Part shown: piece by piece, positions 42,298-50,753 of the stretch
Layout: each line of letters starts with the position of its first letter
Numbering within the stretch: the first letter of the stretch is position 1
Translations under genes and position numbers: made by a program
Source of the DNA: Enhygromyxa salina
Lineage (GTDB): Bacteria > Myxococcota_A > Polyangia > Nannocystales > Nannocystaceae
NCBI RefSeq assembly: GCF_002994635.1
Contig: NZ_PVNL01000097.1
Coordinates: 1 to 64,000, forward strand
Reading direction: 5' to 3'
DNA: 64,000 nucleotides
The notes under the pieces: generated by a model
Databases searched by the model: none
Seen by the model: only the letters and a program-made list of their open reading frames with translations
Told to the model about the DNA's origin: nothing

Positions 42298-43647
42298 ATG
42301 AACGGGTTCTCTCAGCGATCTCTGCCGACCCCACCGGGCGCGAAGGGGCTGCCGTTCGTAGGTGAGACGCTGGAGTTCCTGCGATCGCCCGGCGCGTTCG
42401 TGGACGCGCGGCGGGGCAAGTATGGGCCCGTGTTCTCCTCGCGGGTGCTGGGCAAGCCGACCGTGTACTTGAGCGGCGCCGAGGCGAACCATTGGGTCTA
42501 CGCGGGCGAGGACAAGTACCTGAAGAACGAGTGGTCCCCGGCGATCGTCGAGCTGCTCGGTGATGATTGCCTGGCGTTGATCAACGGCGAGGCGCACCGG
42601 GCCCGGCGCAAGCTGCTCGCACCCCACTTTCGACGGGTGGGGATGGACGCGTCGATCCCCTCGATCCTGACCGTCGCGCGCAAGCACCTGCGGCGCTGGC
42701 AGACTGACGCCGAGCTGGGTCCGGTCGCCATGGTCCCGCGGATGCGCGCGCTGGCGTTCGAGATCGCTGCGACCTACCTGGTCGGGGAGGTCACGGAGCT
42801 CGGCGTGCCGCTCGGCGAGTTCAGCAGCGACTTCAACACCTTCACGGCCGGCATGTTCACCCCGCTCGCCGTCGAGCTGCCGGGCACCAAGTTTGCGCGG
42901 GCGATGGCGGCACGTCGGCGGATGCACACGATCCTCGATGATCTAGTCATGCGCCGCGACGCCGGGAGCCGCCGCGGGCCCGATGTGCTGTCGACCCTGC
43001 TCGAGGTCCGCGACGAGGCGGGTGAGATGCTCCCGCGTGACACGATCGTCGACGAGCTGCAGCTGCTCTTGTTTGCGGGCCACGACACGACCGTCACCTC
43101 GATGTCGAACGTGGTCTATCACCTGGCGATGCATCCAGACGTCGCGCTCGAGGCTCGGGCCGAGCAGGACCAGCTGCGCGGCGGGAGCTTCACGCTCGAG
43201 TCGGTGCGAGGGATGCCGTATCTGAGCGCGCTCATCAAGGAGAGCATGCGGGTGATCCCGCCGATCGGCGCCGCGTTTCGGGTGATGACCCGCGAGGGCG
43301 AATTCGGTGGGTTTCGGATCCCCGTAGGTTGGCGGGTTGCCGTGACCCCGCGGCTCGTCCACTTGGATCCGCAGTACTACCCGGACCCGGACCGGTTTGA
43401 TCCGCAGCGGTGGTTGGTGCCGACCGAGCGTCCGCCGTTTGCGTATATTCCGTTCGGTGGCGGGCCGCGGATGTGCATTGGTCAACACTTTGCGGAGCTG
43501 GAGATGCACATCGTGCTGGCGATGATGCTGCGCGAGTTTGTGTGGACGCTGGTGCCTGATCAGGATCTGAGCTTCACGGAGATACCGACGCCGCTGCCAC
43601 GTGGGGGGTTGGTGCTGGAGCTTGCGCGACAGCTCGGTGCACGCTGA
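42298..43647 (+). CDS. Cytochrome P450
   Basis: A 449-residue soluble P450. The I helix has LLFAGHDTTVTS, the K helix KESMRV (ExxR), and the haem loop PFGGGPRMCIGQHFAELE with the cysteine ligand at 393. The N-terminal LPTPPGAKGLPFVGETLEF is the proline-rich hinge of CYP51/CYP120/CYP26-like enzymes, with no membrane anchor. It needs ferredoxin or flavodoxin partners; none is nearby. It should hydroxylate a lipid or isoprenoid, but the substrate is not predictable. The start is at ATG 42298 by the box-to-start spacing. Confidence 0.93.
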   Translation: MNGFSQRSLPTPPGAKGLPFVGETLEFLRSPGAFVDARRGKYGPVFSSRVLGKPTVYLSGAEANHWVYAGEDKYLKNEWSPAIVELLGDDCLALINGEAHRARRKLLAPHFRRVGMDASIPSILTVARKHLRRWQTDAELGPVAMVPRMRALAFEIAATYLVGEVTELGVPLGEFSSDFNTFTAGMFTPLAVELPGTKFARAMAARRRMHTILDDLVMRRDAGSRRGPDVLSTLLEVRDEAGEMLPRDTIVDELQLLLFAGHDTTVTSMSNVVYHLAMHPDVALEARAEQDQLRGGSFTLESVRGMPYLSALIKESMRVIPPIGAAFRVMTREGEFGGFRIPVGWRVAVTPRLVHLDPQYYPDPDRFDPQRWLVPTERPPFAYIPFGGGPRMCIGQHFAELEMHIVLAMMLREFVWTLVPDQDLSFTEIPTPLPRGGLVLELARQLGAR

Positions 43648-43764
43648 CGACCCACGCGAGCCCCAGGCCGCACGATCTCCGTCGACCACACCCACTCCCC
43701 GCGAAACGCCCACCGAGGCACCGCTAGGGTTTGCGCCGCAGGCTCGCCACGGCATACTGCCGCG

Positions 43765-44655
43765 GTGAGCCAGACCAGTCAGACCCGCAAGCTCGAGGCG
43801 CGCGATGGCACCAAGCTCCACAGCGAGCTGTGGGAGCCGCAGGGGGAGGTTTCATTTGTCGTGTGCATCGTTCACGGGCAGAGCGAGCACGTCTCCCGCT
43901 ACGACCAGATCGCGGCCGAGCTCAACGAGCTCGGTGGCCTGGTGTTTGGTGCCGATCATCGCGGCGAGGGCCGCAGCGGTGGGATCCCTGGGCACGCGGT
44001 GCGCTTCGAGCAGTACGCCGACGACCTGCTCGACGTGCTGCGCGACTACCAGGCCCACCTCGGTGAGGCGCGCGGGCCCGATCGGGTCCCATGGTTCATC
44101 TGGGCCCACTCCATGGGCGGGTTGATCGCCCTGACGTACCTGCTCGATCATGAGCAAGACGTGCAGCTGCGTGGCGCGGTGATCAGCGCGCCGCTGTTGA
44201 AGGTGGCGATCGAGGTCGGGCCGGTCAAAGAGCTCCTGGTTCGGGCGCTCGCCAAGCTGTTCCCGCGCATGGCCGTGCCCGTGGCGATCGATCCCAACAC
44301 GATCTGTCGTGACCCCGAGCAGGTGCAGCGCTACGACTTGGATCCTCGCCGCACTCGCAAGGTCACGACCGGCTGGGTCATCGCCATGGAGGCGGCGAGC
44401 GAGCGCGTGCAGCAAGAAGCCCAAAAGCTGACGCTGCCCATGCACTGGTACGTCGGCACGGGCGATCAGATCGTCAATTCCTCGGTGACCCAGCAGACCT
44501 TCGCCGGGCTGTCACAGGCCCAGGCGCGCGACCAGTCGATCGAGGTGTGGCCGGGCTACTTCCACGAGCTGCACAACGAGCCGACCGAGCTGCGCGCGCC
44601 AGTGATCGCCAAGGTCCACGCGTGGATCCGGGATCGACTGCCCACCGCGAACTGA
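43765..44655 (+). CDS. Alpha/beta hydrolase, monoacylglycerol lipase-like
   Basis: A 296-residue serine hydrolase of the Hydrolase_4 (monoglyceride lipase) type: ARDGTKLHSELWEP at the N-terminus, VVCIVHGQSEHVSRYDQIAAEL, the nucleophile elbow WAHSMGGLIAL, an acid-bearing stretch YVGTGDQIVNSS and the His in GYFHELHNE. The triad is complete. It likely cleaves lipid esters. It lies 117 bp after the P450 gene in the same direction. The GTG start is preceded by ATACTG. Confidence 0.88.
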   Translation: MSQTSQTRKLEARDGTKLHSELWEPQGEVSFVVCIVHGQSEHVSRYDQIAAELNELGGLVFGADHRGEGRSGGIPGHAVRFEQYADDLLDVLRDYQAHLGEARGPDRVPWFIWAHSMGGLIALTYLLDHEQDVQLRGAVISAPLLKVAIEVGPVKELLVRALAKLFPRMAVPVAIDPNTICRDPEQVQRYDLDPRRTRKVTTGWVIAMEAASERVQQEAQKLTLPMHWYVGTGDQIVNSSVTQQTFAGLSQAQARDQSIEVWPGYFHELHNEPTELRAPVIAKVHAWIRDRLPTAN

Positions 44656-44800
44656 GCTTGTCAGCGCGGCGCGGCGGTGGGAGGATCGCCAGACCATGCG
44701 TGATCGCCAGACCGAACCCATTTGACCTCCAGCTTCGAGCTCAGCCTCCAAGGGGTGGCGCAGCGCGACGCTGCGGGGCTCTGCGGCAGCGCTGGCGCTG

Positions 44801-45955
44801 GTGTATGTCGACTTCCTCGACGAGCTTGGCTCCGGCGTCGCACCGCTCAGCGCCGCGGACATTCGTGATGATCTAGGCGTCGCCTACGGCGGCATCGCGC
44901 TGATCTTGCTGGTCGCGCCGCTGCTGCTCTCGATGCTGGTCGAGGGCCCACTGTTGTTGCTGTCGGATCGCTGGCGACGCGACAGGGTCGCTGCGATCTG
45001 CGTTGGCTTGATGGGCGTGTTCATGGTCTCGGCCGCGTGCGCGCGCTCGGCCTGGCTCCTGGCGCTCGCGTTTGGTGCGTGGGGCAGCGCCGGGGGCCTG
45101 GGCTGCGGGCTGAGCCAGGCCTTGCTGATGGACGCCCACCCCGACGCGCGCGAGCGCTGGATGACCCGCTGGACGCTAATGGGCGCGCTCGGAGACATGG
45201 CGACGCCGCTGTTGATCCTCGGCGTCGCGAGCCTGGGGTGGGGCTGGCGTGCGGGTCTGGGGCTCGCTGGCGGGCTGCACCTGGTCCACGCCGTCGTCCT
45301 CGCTCGGGTGCGCATGCAGCCGGTCAGCGCCTGCGAACCCGAGGGCGCCGAGCCAGCCGAGCGCCCGTTGCTCGAGCGCCTGCGCGCCGGACTGCGCGAC
45401 CGCGAGCTGTTGATGTGGCTCGGCGCGTGCTCGCTGTGTTGCCTGCTCGATGAGATCCTCGTCGCGTTTGGGGTGCTGTTCTTGCGCGACGAGCTCGGCG
45501 CGCCGATCGAGACGCAGGCGATAGCGTTCGCCGCGTGCGGGGTCGGTGGCGTGTTGGGCCTGGCGGTGACCGAGTGGTTGCTGCGGCGGGTCGATGGGCT
45601 GCGGTTGTTGGTGGTCTCGTCGATCGCCTGCGTGGTCGTGTACGTACTCTGGCTGCAGCTCCACACGATCCCGGTTAGCCTCGTCGCGCTGTTCTTGGTC
45701 GGCGTGTGTGTCGCTCCGCTGTATCCGATCTGCGCGGCCCGGGCCTACGCGGCGCGACCGGGGCAGGCTGGGTTGGTCGCCGCGATCGATCAATTGTTCG
45801 CGCCGGTCAGCCTGCTCGCGCCACTTCTGATCGGGTTGGTCGCCGACGGGATCGGGATCGTGGTCGCGCTCGCGTTGTTGTTGCTGCAGCCGGTTGGTGT
45901 CGGGCTCGTCGCGGTGGTCGGGCTCTGGCGGCAGCGCGGAGGGGGGCGAGCCTAG
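44801..45955 (+). CDS. MFS transporter
   Basis: A 384-residue membrane protein with about 11-12 hydrophobic helices, a cytoplasmic loop LSDRWRRDRVAAI after TM2 (the MFS motif A position) and central loop RMQPVSACEPEGAEPAERPLLERL. The first helix starts before the GTG at 44801 (upstream codons read LRGSAAALAL), but only CTG codons lie between this and an in-frame stop, so either the start is CTG or TM1 is short. The substrate is unknown. Confidence 0.75.
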   Translation: MYVDFLDELGSGVAPLSAADIRDDLGVAYGGIALILLVAPLLLSMLVEGPLLLLSDRWRRDRVAAICVGLMGVFMVSAACARSAWLLALAFGAWGSAGGLGCGLSQALLMDAHPDARERWMTRWTLMGALGDMATPLLILGVASLGWGWRAGLGLAGGLHLVHAVVLARVRMQPVSACEPEGAEPAERPLLERLRAGLRDRELLMWLGACSLCCLLDEILVAFGVLFLRDELGAPIETQAIAFAACGVGGVLGLAVTEWLLRRVDGLRLLVVSSIACVVVYVLWLQLHTIPVSLVALFLVGVCVAPLYPICAARAYAARPGQAGLVAAIDQLFAPVSLLAPLLIGLVADGIGIVVALALLLLQPVGVGLVAVVGLWRQRGGGRA

Positions 45956-46103
45956 CCGTTGTGGCTACGGTACCTGGTTTTCGAAACGCACTCGCGGCGT
46001 CAGATCCCGAGCGTGGGTCTGCAATGGGGTTGACGTCAAATCAGCGCGTACCGGCGGACTCACCGTCGGTCGTCAACCACTCACCACGCAAGGAAGTCCA
46101 GTC

Positions 46104-46301
46104 ATGCCAGAGCTCAGCAAGTCAGCCCAAGTCAAGTCCGTTGCCACAGAGGAATTCGTCGAGGTGCTCGGCGGCGATGGTGGCTCCACGCCCACCCAGG
46201 CCCGCCTAATTTGCAATCCGCAGGGCACCAACGACTACTACCAGGATACGCGCACCGCCGAAGGCAAGCTCGAGATCGGGCGCAAGCTCGACATGGAGTA
46301 G
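46104..46301 (+). CDS. Putative graspetide (RiPP) precursor peptide
   Basis: A 65-residue peptide just upstream of a graspetide-type maturase. It has a GGAAG ribosome site. A leader-like part (KSAQVKSVATEEFVEVLGG) ends in a Gly-Gly pair; then a polar stretch rich in Thr, Asp and Glu (GTNDYYQDTRTAEGK) offers acceptors and donors for ester or amide cross-links made by ATP-grasp ligases. The assignment rests on size, position and composition. No C39 peptidase or exporter is seen close by. Confidence 0.72.
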   Translation: MPELSKSAQVKSVATEEFVEVLGGDGGSTPTQARLICNPQGTNDYYQDTRTAEGKLEIGRKLDME

Positions 46302-46377
46302 GGCGCGAGGACCTTCGCGGGGTCGCTTCGATCCCGTGGAGGTCCCGTCTTTTTGTGTGCCCGAGGAGTGACCCGCC

Positions 46378-48519
46378 ATGATCCTGATCTTCGCCGCCGC
46401 CGCCGACGTGACCGCGCGCGAGGTCTGTCGTTGGCTCGGGCGCATGGGCCAATCCGTCGTGCGGATCGACAGCGATGACCCGGTGGTCGAGCTCGAGGTT
46501 CAGATCGACTCCGCGTGCGAGGAGGCGCGCGTGCGCACCCGCAGCGGTCGCTACTTTCAGCTCTCGGAGGTGCGCGCCTTCTGGTATCGCCGCGGCGAGC
46601 TCGAGCTCGACGACGCGTTGACCACTAGCCCCACGCCCGCGCTGGCCCGCGCGCGTCAGCGAGAGTGGGCCGTGCTGCGCGACTGGTTGCTGAGCCGGCT
46701 CGAGGCCAAGCGCTCGCTCGGCTCGTGGGAGCGGGAGAACGCGTGCACGAAGCTGGTCCAGCTCTCGACCGCTCGGGCGCTGGGCTTGCCGATCCCCGCG
46801 ACTCACGTGGGCACCTCGCGGGCCCGCTTGGTCGAGGCGATCGGGCGCTGGGGGCCGGCGATTCAAAAGGCCATTCAATGGGGTGCGGCGGGCGAGGAAG
46901 AGTCGCCAGACGACCGCGCCGTCGCGGGTACGACTCGCTCGCTGGAACCCGAGCGGCTCGCTCGCGCGCCTGAGCGTGTGTTTCCCCGGTTGGTTCAGCC
47001 CCACCTCGACAAGCAACTCGAGCTGCGGATCTTTGGCCTCGCCGGCCGGTTTTGGGCGATGGCCCTGGTCCCGCGCACGCCGGGCGAGGTCCCGGTCGAT
47101 GCTCGGCTCGGTGATCTCGACGCGTATTTTCACCTGGTCCCCTATGACCTGCCCGCGTTGGTCGAGGCCCAGCTGCGCGCGCTGATGGAGGGGCTGCGGC
47201 TCGACACTGGATCGATCGACATGGTCGTGGATCGCGAGGGGGTGCACACTTTGCTGGAGGTCAACCCCAGCGGGCAGCTCGACTGGTTGGCGCGGGCCTG
47301 CAACGCGCCGATCGAGCGAGCGATCGCCGAGCACTTGGTCGTCCTCGCGGGCGCGAGCGTCAGTCAGTCCGCCTCGTTCGATCCTGGCGCGAAACGAGCT
47401 GACGTGCCGGATCCAGACTTTGCTACGGCCTCGCATCGCTTCGCCTGGGTCCACGGTCAACGCACGCTGGTCCGGCCCCTGGGTAAGCCGATCGTTCGGC
47501 GCTTCGAGATCGAGGCGCCGGCCCAGCAGCGCGCCGCCGTTAGTCGCAGCGCGCCGTCTGTGACACCGCCGCGCCCGCCTGGAACGCCGCGGCTCGCCGC
47601 GACCTCGATGCTCGTCGAGGGGCCTCAGCGCACGCTCCTCTATGATCTTCAGCGAGGCAAGGCGCTCAGCGTGCCGCCGAGCTTCATCGAGTCGCTCCGC
47701 GCGGGCGACGACGAGGACGGGCTCGCAGCCAGCGATCGCGCCAAGGTCCTCGCCTGGGTCCGAGATCCGCAGCGCTTCCCCGCGCGGTCGATGGCGTGGG
47801 AGCACCCGGCGCTGATCACCAACGCGGTGATCGACGTGGACGCCCACTCGGAGCACGACTATGTCGCGCTGTTCGCCGAGCTCGCGGAGCTCGGGTGCGA
47901 GCATGCGCTAGTCCGTGTCGATCGAGCGGACGCGCTCGACGTGCTCGACCGCGTCCACTCGCTGCTCGAGGACGGCCCGGCGATGTTCGTCGAGTGGTGG
48001 GTGTCGAGCGGCCCGGGACGGAGTGCTGCGGCGGTGATCGATCGGGTCCAGCGCTGGGCGCGGATCGTCAATGTCGTGATGTTCGGCGCGAGCGAGACCA
48101 AGTCGTGGCTGCGCACTCGGGCTGGGATCGGTGACGTGGTTGCCGTGACCCACGCCCTGCGCTTCGACGAGGTGCCGACGCCAGCGCTGACGGCGATGTT
48201 CGTGAGTGACTCGCTGGTTCGTGAGTCACTGCGGTACAACCCCTTCTTTCATCGCAAGCTGGCGATCGATGCCAGGGGGCAGCTGCGCAACGCACCCCAC
48301 GTCGCGCGGAGCTTTGGGCGGCTTGGGGATCGGCCGCTGCGTGAGGTCGTCGCTGCGCCGAGCTTTGCCGCGCTGGGGATGATCCACAAAGGTGTGATCG
48401 AAGGGTGCCGCGACTGCGAGCTTCGGCATGCTTGCATGGATGGACGCGTGCCGGTCACTGCGGATGAGGGTGGGTATCGGCACACGTCGGCCTGCGGTTT
48501 GAACGGCGCGCAGGGCTAG
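46378..48519 (+). CDS. Fused graspetide ATP-grasp ligase and SPASM-like peptide maturase (grasp-with-spasm type)
   Basis: A 713-residue protein of two halves. Residues 1-330 match GwsG/MvdD-type ATP-grasp ligases: MILIFAAAADVTAREVCRWL, VRAFWYRRGELEL, IQKAIQWGA, VFPRLVQPHLDKQLELRIFG and the metal-binding DMVVDREGVHTLLEVNPSGQ. A Pro-rich linker lies near 385-410. Residues 410-713 resemble the SPASM partner GwsS: NPFFHRKLAIDARGQLRNAP and a cysteine cluster CRDCELRHAC at 677-686 with a further Cys at 706, suited to hold an iron-sulfur cluster. No radical-SAM CxxxCxxC is present. In known systems the two activities are separate genes; here they are one. The precursor gene is 76 bp upstream. Confidence 0.85.
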   Translation: MILIFAAAADVTAREVCRWLGRMGQSVVRIDSDDPVVELEVQIDSACEEARVRTRSGRYFQLSEVRAFWYRRGELELDDALTTSPTPALARARQREWAVLRDWLLSRLEAKRSLGSWERENACTKLVQLSTARALGLPIPATHVGTSRARLVEAIGRWGPAIQKAIQWGAAGEEESPDDRAVAGTTRSLEPERLARAPERVFPRLVQPHLDKQLELRIFGLAGRFWAMALVPRTPGEVPVDARLGDLDAYFHLVPYDLPALVEAQLRALMEGLRLDTGSIDMVVDREGVHTLLEVNPSGQLDWLARACNAPIERAIAEHLVVLAGASVSQSASFDPGAKRADVPDPDFATASHRFAWVHGQRTLVRPLGKPIVRRFEIEAPAQQRAAVSRSAPSVTPPRPPGTPRLAATSMLVEGPQRTLLYDLQRGKALSVPPSFIESLRAGDDEDGLAASDRAKVLAWVRDPQRFPARSMAWEHPALITNAVIDVDAHSEHDYVALFAELAELGCEHALVRVDRADALDVLDRVHSLLEDGPAMFVEWWVSSGPGRSAAAVIDRVQRWARIVNVVMFGASETKSWLRTRAGIGDVVAVTHALRFDEVPTPALTAMFVSDSLVRESLRYNPFFHRKLAIDARGQLRNAPHVARSFGRLGDRPLREVVAAPSFAALGMIHKGVIEGCRDCELRHACMDGRVPVTADEGGYRHTSACGLNGAQG

Positions 48520-48542
48520 CAGCCCTTTCGACTATGTCAGGA

Positions 48543-49730
48543 TCAGCCGCGTACAGGGGTATGGGGTACCGATTTTGAGATCGGCCGCTCTTGTGGTCCG
48601 CTCTTGTGCTGCAACTGTGCAGCGTCGCGGACCGGGGCGAGGCGACGGATCAGATCGTCGCCGATCCCGTGGGCAAGGTGGGCGTAGCGCATCGTCACGA
48701 CGATGCTGCCGTGGCCGAGCCACTCTTGGACCTGGCGCATCGGGATCCCACGCATGACTGCTTGCGAGGCGAAGCTGTGCCTTAGCAGGTGGTTGTGGAT
48801 GCGGCGCATGTCGATCGCTTCGGTGATCTTCTCGAGCGCGTTGTTGGTGGTCTCGCCTTGAAGCACTTCGCCGTCGCTACCCGGGAACACCAGCTCGCCG
48901 TCGACGCGCTCACGCTGGATCTTCAGCGCTTCGATCGCGTCCCAGGTGAGCGGGAGCTCGCGGATCTTGTCGTTCTTCGTCGACATGAACCCGTTCAGCT
49001 TGTTGTAGGACCGCTGCACTCGCAGCCGACCTCGCTCGAGGTCGATGTCCTCGCGCCAACGTAGGGCGACCAACTCACCGATCCGTAGGCCGGTGCGCAT
49101 GGCGACGACCACGAACGGGTGCCACTCGTTGGAGTGTTTGGCAGCTCCGGCGATCAACGCCTCGGCTTCGTCGAAGTCGAGGAAGTCGAAGTCGGGCTTG
49201 CGGAGCTTGAGCAAGCCGATCTCGGGGACCTCGCTGATCAACTTCCACTTGCGAGCAACCCGGAACATGCGCCCGAGCAGCTTGAGGTGGTGGTTGATCG
49301 TCTTCGGGTTGAGCGGCTTGCCGCGGACCGAAGGCTGCTCGAGCTTCACGACCTTGTAGGCGTCGATCATTCGCTCGTCGATCTGATCGAGCCTGCGGTT
49401 GCCGAACGCGGGGAGCAGGTGGACGCGCAGGATCATCTGCTTGGCCGCCAGCTCGGTGGGTTTGTTGAGGGTGGCTTGGTACGCGAGGAATTCCTCAGCG
49501 AAGCCTTCCAGGGTTGGTGTCTGCTTGTTGGCGTGCTCCTTCCAGGTGCCGGACGCGAGCTGCTTGCGGACCTCGCGTTCGTACTGCTCCGCGTCGCGCT
49601 TGGTCTGCGCGGGTGCGACCTTGCGGATGGTCTGCTTGCGGCCGTCAGGCCAGGTGTGCTCGACGTGGATCATCCAGCGGGTTTGTAGGCGCCCTTGTTT
49701 GTCGCGCCACTGTCGTTTCCTAGTGCTCAT
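48543..49730 (-). CDS. Tyrosine recombinase (phage-type integrase)
   Basis: A 395-residue site-specific recombinase. The N-terminal Arm-binding and SAM-like core-binding parts (QTPTLEGFAEEFLAYQATL) precede the catalytic domain with all key residues: Arg in MRTGLRIGELVAL, HNHLLRHSFAS (H-x-x-R), LGHGS and MRYAHL (nucleophile Tyr). It has a GGAG site before the ATG. It marks the left end of an integrated element whose contents run to the right; it overlaps the excisionase gene by 11 bp. The attachment site was not identified. Confidence 0.95.
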   Translation of the reverse strand: MSTRKRQWRDKQGRLQTRWMIHVEHTWPDGRKQTIRKVAPAQTKRDAEQYEREVRKQLASGTWKEHANKQTPTLEGFAEEFLAYQATLNKPTELAAKQMILRVHLLPAFGNRRLDQIDERMIDAYKVVKLEQPSVRGKPLNPKTINHHLKLLGRMFRVARKWKLISEVPEIGLLKLRKPDFDFLDFDEAEALIAGAAKHSNEWHPFVVVAMRTGLRIGELVALRWREDIDLERGRLRVQRSYNKLNGFMSTKNDKIRELPLTWDAIEALKIQRERVDGELVFPGSDGEVLQGETTNNALEKITEAIDMRRIHNHLLRHSFASQAVMRGIPMRQVQEWLGHGSIVVTMRYAHLAHGIGDDLIRRLAPVRDAAQLQHKSGPQERPISKSVPHTPVRG

Positions 49731-49986
49731 CGGTAGGTATCTCCTCCGATGGCACGGCTTGGCGGAGCCAACGTAACACAGATCCCCGCTCGAAGATCAG
49801 GCGACGGCCCAATCGACAGTGGGGGATCTCGTTTCGGCTCGCGGCCTCGTAGATCGTCTTGCGGTTGACGCCGAGGAACTCCGCGAGTTCGTCGGCTGTG
49901 AGAATTTGGATCGCTTCGTCGTCGCCTCGCATCGGGAACCTGAGCGCCTCCCTCAGCACCACTGAGCTGGGGGAGCGCATCTCCAT
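49720..49986 (-). CDS. Excisionase-type helix-turn-helix protein
   Basis: An 88-residue protein with the excisionase/MerR-like winged helix-turn-helix: ILTADELAEFLGVNRKTIYEAASRNEIPHCRLGRRLIFERGSVLRWL is split between helix and wing. Such proteins steer the integrase toward excision. It overlaps the integrase start by 11 bp, so the two are translated together. ATG codons at 49986 and 49980 are both possible. Confidence 0.88.
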   Translation of the reverse strand: MEMRSPSSVVLREALRFPMRGDDEAIQILTADELAEFLGVNRKTIYEAASRNEIPHCRLGRRLIFERGSVLRWLRQAVPSEEIPTDEH

Positions 49987-50039
49987 TGCTATGGGTTCGG
50001 CGTAGCACCGTGGCGCGGGGATTCACGTCGATACGCGCG

Positions 50040-50753
50040 TGGGGCGGACGGGGATCGTGACCTCAAAATTCCTCGTGGGGACTTAGCGGACTGTCTCCCA
50101 TTCCGTGTTAACTACCGATCTACACGGAATGGGGACTCCCCACCGGGTTTCCCACGGCGTGCCCACACGTGTCACCCACGGACGTTCCGATCACGCGAAT
50201 TCAGCCTTCGACGTATGGCCCACGTGCGTGAGAGCCACTTCATCGATGATCGCCGCAAAAAAACTTCGTGGGAACCGAGAAAGTCTCGCTCCCCACGAAA
50301 ACCCCATCGCCGCCGTCTGGCGGCAGACCGAACTTGGGTTGTGGCTCGAGTCGTCAGTGCCAGATGGGCAGGCGGCGCGAGCGAGGATTCGCCTCGTGAA
50401 CGCCAACCCTGGGCGGTGCTCGAGCACCACTCGACCTCGGGGGAGATCCTGCGCCATCGACAGTTCATCCGCGCCGAGGCCAAGGCCTGCGCGCGCTCGA
50501 TCCCCCGTCGCCCGGCAACCCCATGCCCAAACCGACCGCGGGGTTCGGCACGATAGGCGGCGAGACGGACCCGGATCTACCTGTGCACGTCGAACTACCC
50601 CGATCCCGCCCAGGAGCCGGCGCTGCGCCTGCACGTGGCCGTCGCCGGCCCGCGTGGGGCCTCAGTGGACCTCGAGCCCGTCGCCGACGAACCCTGGCGC
50701 ATCGACCGGGCAGCAGGTGCCCGAGTCTGGTTGCTGACCGATCGGCACGGGCG
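50040..50753. other. Region without convincing gene; inverted repeats and possible coding remnant
   Basis: This 0.7-kb stretch beyond the excisionase gene has no convincing complete gene. It has a 12-bp inverted repeat CCCATTCCGTGT/ACACGGAATGGG (50097-50108/50122-50133) and a long hairpin TTCGTGGG...CCCACGAA (50265-50299) with an inner GAGA/TCTC stem; a related TCGTGGGGA is at 50073-50081. From about 50570 to 50860 a plus-strand frame reads YLCTSNYPDPAQEPAL and RVWLLTDRHGRHGFAFLARR, which looks like coding sequence but is closed by a stop upstream; it may be a gene remnant. Confidence 0.5.

Noticed and set aside
46132..47904. Minus-strand frame across the RiPP maturase
   Set aside because: Antisense shadow with no recognised motif.
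48520..48542. tRNA attachment site for the integrase
   Set aside because: No tRNA or tRNA 3' end could be folded next to the integrase gene.
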